Source: Microbacterium arborescens
GTDB lineage: Bacteria > Actinomycetota > Actinomycetes > Actinomycetales > Microbacteriaceae
DNA: 64,000 nucleotides
Direction: 5' to 3'
Assembly: GCF_030369635.1 (NCBI RefSeq)
Contig: NZ_CP128474.1
Coordinates: 1,116,001-1,180,000, forward strand
The position numbers and the translations under genes were made by a program. The notes under the pieces were generated by a model. That model saw only the letters and a list, made by a program, of their open reading frames with translations, was not told where the DNA came from and made no database searches. Below are positions 8,188 to 17,187 of the stretch, one piece after another. The stretch's first letter is position 1; each line of letters starts with the position of its first letter.

Positions 8188-8784
8188 ATGATCACGGCAA
8201 CGCACGAGTTCACAGTAACCGAGCCTCCGGAGAGTTCTGACGTCGCGGGTGTCGATCAGAAGAGGGTACGTAGGATGCGCCCGCTCGGCGTGCTCCTGGC
8301 CATGCTGATCGGGTTCTTCTCCCTGGGTATGACGGCGCCTGTTGCGAGCGCGAGCGAACGCATCGTTCCGGCCGAATACCTACTCGAACTGGGGGGAGAA
8401 GTGCACACGCTCCATGAGGGCGAGAGCGTGACCTTCGCAATGCAGAGAATCCCATCGGCGGCTGTGCCGGGACAGGTGACGCCGAAGGTGGTGTACCCCG
8501 GCGACGCAGGCACGCTGACAGTGACCGGTTCGGGCGGGAGCTTCCACTACAGCATCGCGATGTCGGTTCCGGCCACGTCCTTCACCGGTACCTTCAACGT
8601 CACGGACGTGAGCCACGGACTCTCGGGTGGGACGACTCTCGTTTCCGGATTCTCCGGCTCGGTGCCGACTAGCCGGCTCCGTGGCCATCGGTATTCTGGT
8701 GTACTAACCGGGACGGCCTTCCTCGTAGGCGTCCCAGTTGCTACCGTCGTGCCGAATTACACGCTCTACACGTACACGGGTTAA
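8188..8784 (+). CDS. Secreted protein of unknown function
   Basis: Start at ATG 8188 is preferred over 8173 because AAGGAA sits 7 bases before it. The 198-residue product has an N-terminal basic stretch (KRVRRMR at about 25-31), a hydrophobic core (PLGVLLAMLIGFFSLGM) and a likely signal peptidase site near PVASASE, so it is exported. The mature part is rich in beta-forming, Ser/Thr/Gly residues and ends in NYTLYTYTG; there are no Cys residues. No family is recognised. The next gene follows after 83 bases in the same direction. Confidence 0.6.
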   Translation: MITATHEFTVTEPPESSDVAGVDQKRVRRMRPLGVLLAMLIGFFSLGMTAPVASASERIVPAEYLLELGGEVHTLHEGESVTFAMQRIPSAAVPGQVTPKVVYPGDAGTLTVTGSGGSFHYSIAMSVPATSFTGTFNVTDVSHGLSGGTTLVSGFSGSVPTSRLRGHRYSGVLTGTAFLVGVPVATVVPNYTLYTYTG

Positions 8785-8867
8785 CGATATCTGGGCCGCT
8801 GTGATCGGGGCGACTGCCACCGTTCCTGCCACAGCGGCTCGGCCCTTGACAAGCGAAGGAGTCGATC

Positions 8868-9335
8868 ATGACTACCCAGATGTTCAATCCTGCTGAGCAG
8901 CTCAAGCGCGCTGTCGATGATGGGCGCCTTTCTGAGGAGAGCCTCGAGGCCATCACCGAGATCCCAACCGCGAAGCTCCGATCCTTCTTCACCGGGGCTG
9001 AGGCAGGTGCCGTCGGTGTCACAGTGAAACCCCAGTCGCTCTCCTCGGATGAGGTGACTCGGCTGGCGGTTCTCGCGGCGCAAATTGGTCAGGGTTTAGA
9101 GATCGATGATGACGAACGACTGCGGGCGACCCTGGAAGGGCTGACGGCTCAGTTTCATCTCACTCTGGAGAATATTGCGTTACTGATCCATGCCAAGCCG
9201 ACCGACCTCGCCGTGGCGCTCCGCGAACCAGCATCGCTGCCTGCGGATCGAAAGTACGCGCTCGCATCGAGGCTGTCCTATCTCACGAACGCGATCGAGC
9301 GAGCGCGTCCTGGAACTGTCGATCCGGGAAGGTGA
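8868..9335 (+). CDS. Small helix-turn-helix-like protein
   Basis: A 155-residue soluble protein with AAGGAG upstream of its ATG. Two helical blocks look like DNA-binding or XRE-type repeats: residues about 20-42 (RLSEESLEAITEIPTAKLRSFF) and about 98-140 (FHLTLENIALLIHAKPTDLAVAL then LPADRKYALASRLSYLTNAI). No known family name can be assigned. It converges on the serine hydrolase gene, whose stop is 63 bases away. Confidence 0.55.
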   Translation: MTTQMFNPAEQLKRAVDDGRLSEESLEAITEIPTAKLRSFFTGAEAGAVGVTVKPQSLSSDEVTRLAVLAAQIGQGLEIDDDERLRATLEGLTAQFHLTLENIALLIHAKPTDLAVALREPASLPADRKYALASRLSYLTNAIERARPGTVDPGR

Positions 9336-9398
9336 AGGACCGCCGTCATTCCCGGTTACGGCAGCGCCTGAATGGGTTCTCCCGTGGTATGAGCTCTC

Positions 9399-10286
9399 CT
9401 AGCGGCGCCATGCAGAGCACTCCAGGGGGTGCCGCTCCAACCGTGCGGCGATCCGGTCGGCACGTCCCGCGTTGTATCCCAGGGTGTGCACAGTGATGAC
9501 TCGCGCTCCATCGTGCGTGACGCCGACGAATGACCCATGGTCTCGGTTATGGCCGTTATGCCACCACAACGATGAATCGTCCATCCAGCCCAGCGGGTTC
9601 TCTCCGGGCGTCTGCCGCGTGATGGAAGTGGCGTACAGCTCGAGCGCATCGAAAGTTCCATGCAAGCCGCCGGCCCCGACGAATGGCCCGGGATCGTGCC
9701 ACTGCTCGCGAATGCGCCCCGTCCAGGTGCGCAGAACGGGCACACGTTCCGGCTCGGGGGACGTCGACACGGCCGTGATGTCGAGCGGGTCGAAGACGTA
9801 TTCCTTCGCGAGCGTCCACCAGTCGAGACCTGTCGTGACCTCGAGCACACGCGTCAGCACCGCGTAGCCAAGGTTCGAGTACGCGACGACGCCGACGTGC
9901 CCGCTGTGTTGCGTTGAGATATTCGGCAACACCTCGGAATCGAAGTACTCCGTCGTGTACTTCGCATAGGGGTCGCGGGCTTCGGCGATCGTCTCGATCA
10001 TCCGTGAGGGAAGCCTGGCGAGGCCCGAGGTGTGGGTCACCAACGAGCGCACATCGACGTTGCGGGGTAGACCGGTTTCTGGCAGGTACTCGCTTACCGG
10101 AGCCGAGAGGTCGACGATCTCTGCGCGGTCCAGCTGCTGCGCGATCTGAGCGGTGGCGGTCTTCGTGACCGAGCCCCACTCGAGCATCGGAGAACCGCGA
10201 TGCGGCGGCCCGAAATGCTCGACGGTAACGCGCTCCGAGTCGCGAACGCGATAGGCCGAACTCTTGTGACGCACCCTCCAACTCAT
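9399..10286 (-). CDS. Serine hydrolase, beta-lactamase/class C family
   Basis: A 295-residue protein; GAGGAGC precedes the ATG. The SxxK nucleophile motif is in WGSVTKTA at about 38-45, HTSGLARLP follows, and the YxN motif is in YSNLGYA at about 135. The final block GHNRDHGSFVG supplies the HxG-like third motif. There is no signal peptide and the protein starts close to the SxxK, so it is shorter than most family members and probably cytoplasmic. Substrate is unknown; relatives are esterases, D-aminopeptidases or amidases. Confidence 0.8.
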   Translation of the reverse strand: MSWRVRHKSSAYRVRDSERVTVEHFGPPHRGSPMLEWGSVTKTATAQIAQQLDRAEIVDLSAPVSEYLPETGLPRNVDVRSLVTHTSGLARLPSRMIETIAEARDPYAKYTTEYFDSEVLPNISTQHSGHVGVVAYSNLGYAVLTRVLEVTTGLDWWTLAKEYVFDPLDITAVSTSPEPERVPVLRTWTGRIREQWHDPGPFVGAGGLHGTFDALELYATSITRQTPGENPLGWMDDSSLWWHNGHNRDHGSFVGVTHDGARVITVHTLGYNAGRADRIAARLERHPLECSAWRR

Positions 10287-10504
10287 GCTCCTCAGACTAT
10301 TCGCGAGCGTCGGTTGACTTCAGCTTGCCAATGTTGGCGGAGTATGGGTGCCATGGGCCTGATCATGGGCCGGCGGGTGTTGATACGTTCGAAAGATGGA
10401 GACGACGAATTCTGCGAGTAACGGGCGAGTCGCGGCCAGGGCCGCTCCCTGCATCTGAAATGCGCGCTCAGCTTTATGTCGGTTCGAAGAGAGATCAGGG
10501 GAGA

Positions 10505-11311
10505 ATGAAGCGATCGATCCTCGCAGGCTCTGACGGCCGCGGCGACCTCATCGCCCCGATAGTCGCCGTTGTGGTGGTGCTGGCCCCGATCGTCGTCGGC
10601 GTGAACGCGGCATCCGGCGGCTCGTTCCGCGACAGGTCGGACGTCTTCGCGATCATGATGCTCGCGCCCGTGAGCCTGATTCTGCCGCTGGTCGTCGCTC
10701 TGCTGACCTGCCTGCGGCTATATGCGCGGCTCACGGAGCGATTCGTCGCGAACACCCGCAACCGGATGAGCGCTCGCGAATTCGTTCTCCGCCACATGGT
10801 GCGCGCGGCCGGGATATCGGCGCTCATCTTCTTCCTGTACGTCTTCGCCGCATTCGTGGTCGCCTTCTCCGTGTGGCCGATGGTCGGTGACCCGGGTATC
10901 GACCCGGAGGGATACAACATGACCGCAGCGCAAGCCGCCGCGGAGAGCCTGGAGCGGTCGAGTTACAGCTTCCTGCTCGAATACGGCGAGCTCGCCTTCG
11001 GTTTCGGGTACGCCGCCTGGGTCTCGCTGAGCTCAGCCGCATTCGCCGTTCTGTGCTGCTGCTTCCTGGTCACGCTGCCGAATCGAATCCTCGCCCTCGG
11101 CCTCCCGTTCCTCATCTATCTGGGCTCAACGGTCGGCGCAGCGCTCATCGGGTTGCCCCGTTTCGGCCTGTTGTACTCGCTCTTCCCCTTTGGGCTCGAA
11201 GCCTCGGCGCCGCTCATCGCTGCGGCCCCCATGCTCGTCCTAGCAGCAGTCACGCTCGTCTTCGCCGCTCTCGTGCTGTATCGCGCGCCGACGAACGGTC
11301 AGCTTGCGTGA
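10505..11311 (+). CDS. Membrane protein, ABC-2 transporter subunit-like (first of pair)
   Basis: Start ATG 10505 is preceded by CAGGGGAGA; the frame is open to 10325 but without a site. The 268-residue product has about six hydrophobic segments (for example LIAPIVAVVVVLAPIVVGV, a second at about 50-75, ISALIFFLYVFAAFVVAF, and a C-terminal pair). It overlaps the next gene by GTGA. The order membrane, membrane, ATPase fits an ABC-2 type exporter, possibly a bacitracin- or peptide-immunity type. No enzymatic motif is seen. Confidence 0.65.
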   Translation: MKRSILAGSDGRGDLIAPIVAVVVVLAPIVVGVNAASGGSFRDRSDVFAIMMLAPVSLILPLVVALLTCLRLYARLTERFVANTRNRMSAREFVLRHMVRAAGISALIFFLYVFAAFVVAFSVWPMVGDPGIDPEGYNMTAAQAAAESLERSSYSFLLEYGELAFGFGYAAWVSLSSAAFAVLCCCFLVTLPNRILALGLPFLIYLGSTVGAALIGLPRFGLLYSLFPFGLEASAPLIAAAPMLVLAAVTLVFAALVLYRAPTNGQLA

Positions 11312-12759
11312 ATCGCTGGCGGATCGCCCTGTGGGCAGCTGTCGCCGCTGCCTCGTTCGGGTACTGCGTCCTCGAGCGGCCAGCGAGCTCGGCAGGGCTT
11401 CACGAAGAACTGGCACTCGGGGTCCTGAGCACGCTGACGAGCCCCACGTTCCTCGCCTTCGTCGTGACCCCGCTGTGGTTGGCCTACGGCCCCCTTGACT
11501 CACGGCGCACAGCCACGTTCCTTCGCCTCATCCGTGCCGGCAGCTATTCGAGCCACCTGCGGCGCATCTGCTGGCGGGCGCTCCGGGCGATGATGCCGCC
11601 CCTCCTGGCCGTCATCACCGGAGCGGCGGCGGCGGTCGCCGTCGACTTGGGCGGACAGCTCGACCGGGATTCGACTCTCATTGCGCGCATCGACGACGTC
11701 GGGATGCCGCTCGGGGCGGCGATCGGTGCGCAGGTCGCGCTGCTCGGCCTTTTCCTCGTGTTGACGAGGATGATCGTCGAGATGCTGGCCCTGCTGAGCC
11801 TCCACGCCGTGGCTGTCGCACTCAGCATCGCGGCGTGGTTGTGGGCGGCAGCATCCGCGACCGGGTTCCTGCCGCTCGGGGGCCTTGCGGACTTCCGCGC
11901 GTATACGCTCGTCCCGGCCCTGGCAGCGCAGCCGACGATGATCGGCGACGTCGTGCTCGCCTACGCGGTCGCCGTCATCGGCCTGATCATCGCGGCGGCT
12001 CTGCTCGACCGGGGCGCACGTCAGGCCTCCATCAGCGCTCCCGACTGGGTATTGCCGAGCGCGGCCGGAGCCCTCGTGGCGCTCTTGGCCGCGGGGGCCT
12101 TCGGCGCGCGCGACACCGACCTCGTGGGGTTTCTCACCGCGATGTACTTCGGTGCTACCGGAACCATGCTGCAGATGCTCGTCGCGGTGATCCTCGTCGT
12201 TGGCTATGCCTTCGCCGCTCAGTTCCGGATGGCGCAGCTCGCGGGGCCCTGGGGGCTGGTGACGGCGTTGCGGTACGGGAGTCGCCGCAGCCAGCTCATC
12301 ACGATCGTTTCGCGAGAGTTCGGTCAGGCTCTGACGTACTCTGCGGTGGTCCTCACTGCCGCCGTCGCCGCGTACTTCGTCGCCGGCGGGCGGACGATCG
12401 TGGGGGAGCCGAGTGTCATGCTGCTGCTCTTCCAGGCCAGCGTCATGCAGGCGATCCAGATCACGTTCTACGTCGCGTGTGTCGCGTGCGCCGTGCTCAT
12501 CTCGAACAAGCAGGTCAGCGGCCTCGTGGTCGTCGGCGTCGTGACCGCACTCGCAGCCATTCCGATTCCCGCCTCCGCGGTGTGGCTGACGCAACGCGCC
12601 AGCAGCGCGGTCCTCTTCGACGGCGGGTGGGTGGCGACCATCGCGAACGCCCTGCTCCTCTCCGCGGTTACGTGCGCCGCGGTGCTCATCGCCACCCGAC
12701 GCGGACCCAAGACGGCTCCGCTTTCATCTTCGTCGCCCGGGAAGGTTCTCATCAGATGA
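11308..12759 (+). CDS. Membrane protein, ABC-2 transporter subunit-like (second of pair)
   Basis: Starts at GTG 11308 inside the stop of the preceding gene. The 483-residue product has about twelve hydrophobic segments, no signal for cleavage and no catalytic motif. Its stop overlaps the ATG of the ATPase (ATGA), so all three are one translational unit. It is likely the main permease of the exporter, with the smaller upstream protein as partner. Confidence 0.65.
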   Translation: MNRWRIALWAAVAAASFGYCVLERPASSAGLHEELALGVLSTLTSPTFLAFVVTPLWLAYGPLDSRRTATFLRLIRAGSYSSHLRRICWRALRAMMPPLLAVITGAAAAVAVDLGGQLDRDSTLIARIDDVGMPLGAAIGAQVALLGLFLVLTRMIVEMLALLSLHAVAVALSIAAWLWAAASATGFLPLGGLADFRAYTLVPALAAQPTMIGDVVLAYAVAVIGLIIAAALLDRGARQASISAPDWVLPSAAGALVALLAAGAFGARDTDLVGFLTAMYFGATGTMLQMLVAVILVVGYAFAAQFRMAQLAGPWGLVTALRYGSRRSQLITIVSREFGQALTYSAVVLTAAVAAYFVAGGRTIVGEPSVMLLLFQASVMQAIQITFYVACVACAVLISNKQVSGLVVVGVVTALAAIPIPASAVWLTQRASSAVLFDGGWVATIANALLLSAVTCAAVLIATRRGPKTAPLSSSSPGKVLIR

Positions 12760-13412
12760 ACAACGTCGTAGAGGTACGCGATGTCAGCGTGACCCTCGGA
12801 GGTATCGACCTCTACCGGGGCGCGACCCTCAACTTGCGTCGCGGAGCCACGGTGGCGCTCACCGGGCCCAACGGGTCGGGCAAGTCGGTGCTTCTGAAGG
12901 TGATCTGCGGATTCGTCACGCCCGATTCCGGCAGCATCTGGATCGATCCGTCACTGCTGTCTGCGCGCCGCACGTTCCCTGAGCGATTCGGTATCGCGAT
13001 CGATGGGCCCGCCTACATCCCGGGTCGCACCGGGCTGCAGAATCTTCTCGAACTCGCTCGGATCCGCCGTCAGATCACCGCGGAGGACGTCAGAGCCACG
13101 ATGATGCGTGTCGGGCTCGATCCCGATGCGAAGCAGAAGGTGCGCAACTACTCGCTCGGGATGAAGCAGAAGCTGTCGCTCGCTCAGGCCCTGATGGAGC
13201 AGCCGGAGGTTCTGCTGTTGGATGAGCCTTTCAACGCCCTCGACAAGAGCAGTGTCGAGCGTGTCACCGACATCCTGCACGCGGAGCGGGAGCGCGGCTC
13301 GACGATCCTCTTCACCAGCCACAGCGACCGTGACGTTCACACCCTGGCCGACGAGGTCTTCCGTGTGGAGGAGCAGCGCCTGGTCAAACAACAGGTGAGG
13401 CCTCACTCATGA
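12756..13412 (+). CDS. ABC transporter ATP-binding protein
   Basis: A 218-residue ATPase with Walker A GPNGSGKS, signature YSLGMKQKL, Walker B VLLLDEP and a switch His in FTSHS. The Q-loop region is unusually short, as in BcrA-like ATPases of peptide-antibiotic export. It overlaps the permease gene by ATGA. A decayed copy of its last about 50 codons lies 519 bases downstream. Confidence 0.88.
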   Translation: MNNVVEVRDVSVTLGGIDLYRGATLNLRRGATVALTGPNGSGKSVLLKVICGFVTPDSGSIWIDPSLLSARRTFPERFGIAIDGPAYIPGRTGLQNLLELARIRRQITAEDVRATMMRVGLDPDAKQKVRNYSLGMKQKLSLAQALMEQPEVLLLDEPFNALDKSSVERVTDILHAERERGSTILFTSHSDRDVHTLADEVFRVEEQRLVKQQVRPHS

Positions 13413-13449
13413 TCTGTGGCACCTTGGAGCGCGACGAAAGGTGCATCTG

Positions 13450-13758
13450 ATGAAATTCGAGATTCACCCTGCGGCGCCTTCAGCGATCGCGTCGGGGGCC
13501 GTTGTTCTTGCGGGCTTAGACGTGTTCAACGGACTCCTCGCGGTGCGGGATGACGAGGCCCACCTAGCCGTAGCCGTTTCGGTAGGGCTGCGCCTCTTCG
13601 GCGCTTTGTGCATCCTGGTCGCATTCGTCGCCGCCCTGCTGGCCCGCCGGCGACGCGGACTGCAGGTGGCCGGTGTCTTAGGTGTTGCTCTGGTGGCGAT
13701 CGCGGTCGTACTCGTTGGATGCACCCTCGCTCGCGAAGCGAGTATGTTCGTTCCCTGA
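13450..13758 (+). CDS. Small membrane protein
   Basis: A 102-residue product from ATG 13450, which has GAAAGG 8 bases before it; an in-frame GTG at 13441 is less likely because it overlaps that site. Three hydrophobic segments (about 12-30, 43-65, 75-92), with an Arg-rich loop (LLARRRRGLQ) between the last two. It follows the ATPase by 37 bases. Function unknown. Confidence 0.5.
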   Translation: MKFEIHPAAPSAIASGAVVLAGLDVFNGLLAVRDDEAHLAVAVSVGLRLFGALCILVAFVAALLARRRRGLQVAGVLGVALVAIAVVLVGCTLAREASMFVP

Positions 13759-13761
13759 TAT

Positions 13762-13921
13762 GCGGCGACGGCAGCGTCGGGCGTGTCACCGGAATCCTGC
13801 GCGCGGAGCGGGAGCGCGGCGCGACGGCCTCTTTCACCACCCGCAGTGTCAGCGACGTCCACACCCTGGCCGACGAGGCCTTCCGTTTGGACGAGCCACG
13901 CCTGGTCGGGCAAGCGGGGAG
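13762..13921 (+). pseudogene. Decayed duplicate of the ABC ATPase 3' end
   Basis: The frame read here gives GSVGRVTGILRAERERGATA and then SDVHTLADEAFRLDEPRLVG, which parallels SSVERVTDILHAERERGSTI and DVHTLADEVFRVEEQRLV at the end of the ATPase encoded at about 13243-13401. Nucleotide identity is high throughout. No start, Walker motifs or signature precede it. The remaining gap up to 14191 holds no supportable gene; a minus-strand open frame there is not recognised. Confidence 0.75.
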
Positions 13922-14191
13922 CCCCCAGGCGCGAGCGTCGCCAGCAGCGCCCGGGCCGTGCACGACCAGTTTCCACCCCGCGGTCGCGTTCATGGCGAGC
14001 TGCTCTCGATTGAGGAGCATCTGACCGTCGACGGGGTGGATGAGCCGCAGGGTCGCCCCACGCTGAGCCCGAACATCATGACGAGACCACACACGGCGGC
14101 TGCGACGGGACCTACTGCTCTGTAACCCCGACGTCGGGTGTCGCAGAGTGCTTGCACTCACACTCCACCCCGGAGTCGAAAGGAAACGGCT

Positions 14192-14713
14192 ATGACTGAC
14201 CGAAATCTAGAATTGCTCGTCGCCACGTACGATGACGAAGGTTCAGCTCACGAGGACTTCTCATTCATCAAGTCGATGGACGACCTCAACGTTGTGGCTG
14301 CCATCGTCCTGACACGCGACGCAGACGGCAATGTGCACGTCAAGCAGCACGGCGGACGGATCGTGGCCTACGGGACGGCCGTGGGCGCCGTCGTCGGCCT
14401 GGTCGTCGGGCTCTTCGCCCCGCCGGTGCTTCTGCTGACCGGCGTTGCCGGGCTCGGGATCGGTGCAGGCGTCGGCGAGATCATCAAGAGGCACGAAGAG
14501 AAGTCGCTGGGTGTCGACGTCGAGGAGTGGCTACCCGCGGGCTCGTCGGCGATCGTCGCCGTCGTCGACGACGTCTTCCTCGACCGTGTCGAGAAGGCCC
14601 TCGTGAGGGCTACCAAGCGCGTCAACAAGGCGATCGCGAAGGGCGACTACGACGCCGTTGTGAATGCGGTGAACAAGGGCGACGCGAAGATCGTCGACGC
14701 GATCACCGCGTGA
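14192..14713 (+). CDS. DUF1269 family protein
   Basis: A 173-residue protein with AAAGGA 7 bases before the ATG. The pattern is typical of DUF1269: an N-terminal alpha/beta domain (LELLVATYDDEGSAHEDF, then VVAAIVLTRDADG), a hydrophobic Gly-rich hairpin (YGTAVGAVVGLVVGLFAPP then LLLTGVAGLGIGAGVGEII) and a C-terminal domain (GSSAIVAVVDDVFLDRVEKAL). It probably sits at the membrane; the role of the family is unknown. It is separate from the RiPP operon, which begins 167 bases later. Confidence 0.8.
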   Translation: MTDRNLELLVATYDDEGSAHEDFSFIKSMDDLNVVAAIVLTRDADGNVHVKQHGGRIVAYGTAVGAVVGLVVGLFAPPVLLLTGVAGLGIGAGVGEIIKRHEEKSLGVDVEEWLPAGSSAIVAVVDDVFLDRVEKALVRATKRVNKAIAKGDYDAVVNAVNKGDAKIVDAITA

Positions 14714-14880
14714 TCCACCTGGTGTCTCTCACACGCTTCGTCAGGTAGGGAGCCGTCCGGCTGTCCATCACCGGGCGCGGGCCGCAAAACCGCTACGAAG
14801 GTCTCTAACGGGGCCGAATTCGTCGGCGCTAGCTTTGCGTCACGTAACAACTCGTTGCGTGTGTTCACACAGGAGGAAAG

Positions 14881-15210
14881 ATGTCACTCATTCTTGACAC
14901 CGTCGATCTCGACGCCGAGCTCCAGGTGCTGTGCGACCCGGAAAGCAGCCGGTTGGCTGAATTCACGTCCAAGTTCCACGAGTTCCGCAACTCGCTGACG
15001 CCGGAGGAGCGCGACTACCTCGACTTCATTCGCCGAGCGGCCGACGTCGCCGTGGCAGAACACGGTCGAGCGCTCATCGAGGACGTCGACGCCTTCGAGG
15101 CTCACATCAGCGACATGCTCGGCGACGAGTACATCGCACCCGAGATGGGCGGCATCGTCATCCGCACCACGGTCGTGCTCAAGTGCGCGACGTGGCTGCT
15201 CAAGTGCTGA
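14881..15210 (+). CDS. Class V lanthipeptide precursor candidate
   Basis: A 109-residue protein with a strong AGGAGG site. Residues 1-90 form a long acidic helical leader; the tail from 90 is GGIVIRTTVVLKCATWLLKC. It holds two identical five-step motifs, T97...C102 (TVVLKC) and T104...C109 (TWLLKC), with Cys as the last residue. Class V pathways use an APH-like kinase and a HopA1-like protein to dehydrate Ser/Thr, and a flavoprotein to oxidatively decarboxylate a C-terminal Cys into an AviCys/AviMeCys ring; all three follow directly. The inferred product has one methyllanthionine and one AviMeCys ring of equal size. The leader cleavage site is not known; the Gly-Gly at 90-91 is a candidate. 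Confidence 0.78.
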   Translation: MSLILDTVDLDAELQVLCDPESSRLAEFTSKFHEFRNSLTPEERDYLDFIRRAADVAVAEHGRALIEDVDAFEAHISDMLGDEYIAPEMGGIVIRTTVVLKCATWLLKC

Positions 15211-15227
15211 CGGATCCCCCCACCGTT

Positions 15228-15249
15228 CGCGCCGACATCTCGCGGCGCG
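15228..15249 (+). terminator. Hairpin between precursor and kinase gene
   Basis: A 7-bp GC stem (CGCGCCG, 8-base loop, CGGCGCG) without a T tract lies in the 73-base gap after the precursor. It could attenuate read-through so that precursor exceeds enzymes, and is weaker than the matching hairpins in the other two clusters. Confidence 0.4.
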
Positions 15250-15283
15250 TACGTCCCGAGCACGCGCGAGTCTGAGGAGACCC

Positions 15284-16360
15284 ATGACCGAGCAGTCCGA
15301 CTTCGATTGGGTGCGTTACCTGGCATCCCTCGGCATCTCGGACGCCACGGTCACATCTCTGCAGGACGAGCGGAACGAAGTGGTTCGCGCCCGAACTCGG
15401 GACGGGCGCGAACTGCTTCTCAAACGCGGGAAGAAGCGGACGCCGGTCGGCGACGGCGCGCTTCTCACCGAGGGGCTCGTCTATCAGCTGCTGGGCGAAT
15501 CGGATATCGCCGACATCGGGCCTCGCTGCATCCTCCACGATCGTCGCAGCGACATCCTCGTCACAGAGTTCCTGCCGCACCCGACAGCGCGTGCGGCGTG
15601 GGACTCGCTGGGGGAGTCGCCGGGAGCATGGGCTCCGCTCGGGGCTCAGCTCGCCCGCCTCCACGCCGGCACGCGACGGCTGCCGGAGTGGGCGTCACGG
15701 TTGCTCGGCCCGTTCGCCGATCTGGTTCCCGATGATGAGCCTCTTCGTCCCGACGATCTGATCACGTCGACTCCAGGGCAGCTTCAGGTCGTTCGCACGG
15801 TTCAGGCCGACTCTGCCGTCACGGCGCGTCTGACCGACCTCACGGATGCGCGACAGACATCGCTCATCCACGGTGACGCACGGCTCGACAACATCCTCGT
15901 CGACTCCACGTCCGACGTCCGATTCGTCGATTTCGAACTGTCTCGCGTGGGTGATCCGCTGTTCGACCTGGGTTCTCTGCTGGGGTCGATGATCGAGTAC
16001 CTGGTCATCGACTCTCCGCCCGAAACCGACGAGAAGATGTCTCACTACATTCCGGATGTCGCCGGCCGACTGCATGACCGCGCCCGGGCGGTTATCGCGG
16101 GATATCGGGCGACAGTCCGCGCCCTTCACGGCGAAACTCCCGACCCCGAGGACTTCCTCTCGCGGACGGCAGCCTTCGTCGGCGTGCATCTGCTGCACCG
16201 CGCCGGCGCGCTCGCTCACCACCTCCACGGTGAGACGCGTGTCGGGCGATCCTTCTCCGTCATGGGGTGCGCGTTCGTCAAGAATCCCTCCGTGCTCCTG
16301 CGGCCCTGGGGGCTCGACGCTTCGTACGCCTGGTTCCGCGCGAGGAGCGGGGTCGCATGA
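15284..16360 (+). CDS. APH-like kinase of class V lanthipeptide synthetase
   Basis: A 358-residue aminoglycoside-phosphotransferase-fold protein with GAGGAGA before the ATG. The N-lobe carries LLLKRGKK; the Brenner motif is LIHGDARLDNILVD at about 200-213 and the metal-binding motif is VRFVDFELSRVGDPLFDLG at about 218-236. In class V systems (lexapeptide, cacaoidin, pristinin) the homologue phosphorylates Ser/Thr of the precursor as the first half of dehydration. The next gene starts inside its stop codon (ATGA). An antibiotic-resistance role is unlikely given the neighbours. Confidence 0.82.
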   Translation: MTEQSDFDWVRYLASLGISDATVTSLQDERNEVVRARTRDGRELLLKRGKKRTPVGDGALLTEGLVYQLLGESDIADIGPRCILHDRRSDILVTEFLPHPTARAAWDSLGESPGAWAPLGAQLARLHAGTRRLPEWASRLLGPFADLVPDDEPLRPDDLITSTPGQLQVVRTVQADSAVTARLTDLTDARQTSLIHGDARLDNILVDSTSDVRFVDFELSRVGDPLFDLGSLLGSMIEYLVIDSPPETDEKMSHYIPDVAGRLHDRARAVIAGYRATVRALHGETPDPEDFLSRTAAFVGVHLLHRAGALAHHLHGETRVGRSFSVMGCAFVKNPSVLLRPWGLDASYAWFRARSGVA

Positions 16361-17187
16361 TCGACGCGATCGTGTCTGAAGTCGAGCGCACCGCCGACAG
16401 CCTCACGATGACCGACGATTCGGCTCTGACCCGTGAGCTCTACGAGGTGCTCCACCTGCGACGGAGCCCGACCTCGGGCGGAGCGCCCTCGTCCCGCTCC
16501 GCCTTCTCAGCTGCAGAGATCTTCGGCAGCGTGATGCGACACGAGGAAGGATGGCGGCCCGTCACGCAGGGTGGCGCAGGCGCGTCGGTCTTCGAGAAGG
16601 CGGGTCTGCGCGTGCGGGTCGACGCGTGCGACGTCGTCGCGGAGGGGGTCCTTTCTCTGCCTGCCGTCCGTGACCGGTTGTCGCCGGCATTCGCGGGTCT
16701 GCTGTCGCCGTCCGAACCGCCGGATCAGGGAGTCCGTGTCTATGCACCCGTCGCCCGGGATGCTGCGCCCGACGCCGGCCGCATGCTCGCCGCGGCAATC
16801 GGCGCGATCACCACCCGCTACGTCATCAAAGCGCTCAGCGTGAAAGAGGAGTACCCCCGGCCCGACGCCTTCACCATCTACCTTCCGCGGGGCGACCTCG
16901 AGCCCGTGCTCGACGCGCTGGGGGGAGGTGCGATCGCGCGGCACTTCACCACGTCGCCGCAGCACTCTCTGTTCGCCAAGATCGACGACTCCGGCGTCTC
17001 GTGGATCGAGGGTCCGGCGCGCGACAGCGCCGGCCAGGTGCGCGCAGCCTGCGTGGCGCGCGCACTCCGCACGCCTCCAGGCTCGGGCCCGTCGTTGGCT
17101 GCGGCCATCGAACGCGAGTTCACCGCCGCGGGGATCGACGCGGCCGCGCCTTACCGGCTGCTCCCGGAGGTGTCGGATGCCGCCTAG
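16357..17187 (+). CDS. HopA1-like protein (class V lanthipeptide phosphate lyase)
   Basis: A 276-residue protein. The central stretch YPRPDAFTIYLPRGDLEPVL (about 168-187) and the later SLFAKIDDSGVSWIEGP fit the HopA1 effector-like family found beside APH-like kinases in class V lanthipeptide and thioamitide loci, where it is thought to remove the phosphate and may aid cyclisation. It overlaps the kinase gene by 4 bases and the decarboxylase gene by 11. Family assignment is from remembered motif and context, so moderate. Confidence 0.7.
   Translation: MIDAIVSEVERTADSLTMTDDSALTRELYEVLHLRRSPTSGGAPSSRSAFSAAEIFGSVMRHEEGWRPVTQGGAGASVFEKAGLRVRVDACDVVAEGVLSLPAVRDRLSPAFAGLLSPSEPPDQGVRVYAPVARDAAPDAGRMLAAAIGAITTRYVIKALSVKEEYPRPDAFTIYLPRGDLEPVLDALGGGAIARHFTTSPQHSLFAKIDDSGVSWIEGPARDSAGQVRAACVARALRTPPGSGPSLAAAIEREFTAAGIDAAAPYRLLPEVSDAA

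Noticed and set aside
11500..12594. Minus-strand ORF of 364 codons inside the ABC membrane gene
   Set aside because: Antisense to a multi-pass membrane gene in an overlapping operon; charged low-complexity product.
13922..14191. Minus-strand gene fragment reading GATLRLIHPVDGQMLLNREQ
   Set aside because: No start with a binding site and no family recognised; kept only as non-coding gap after the duplicated ATPase end.
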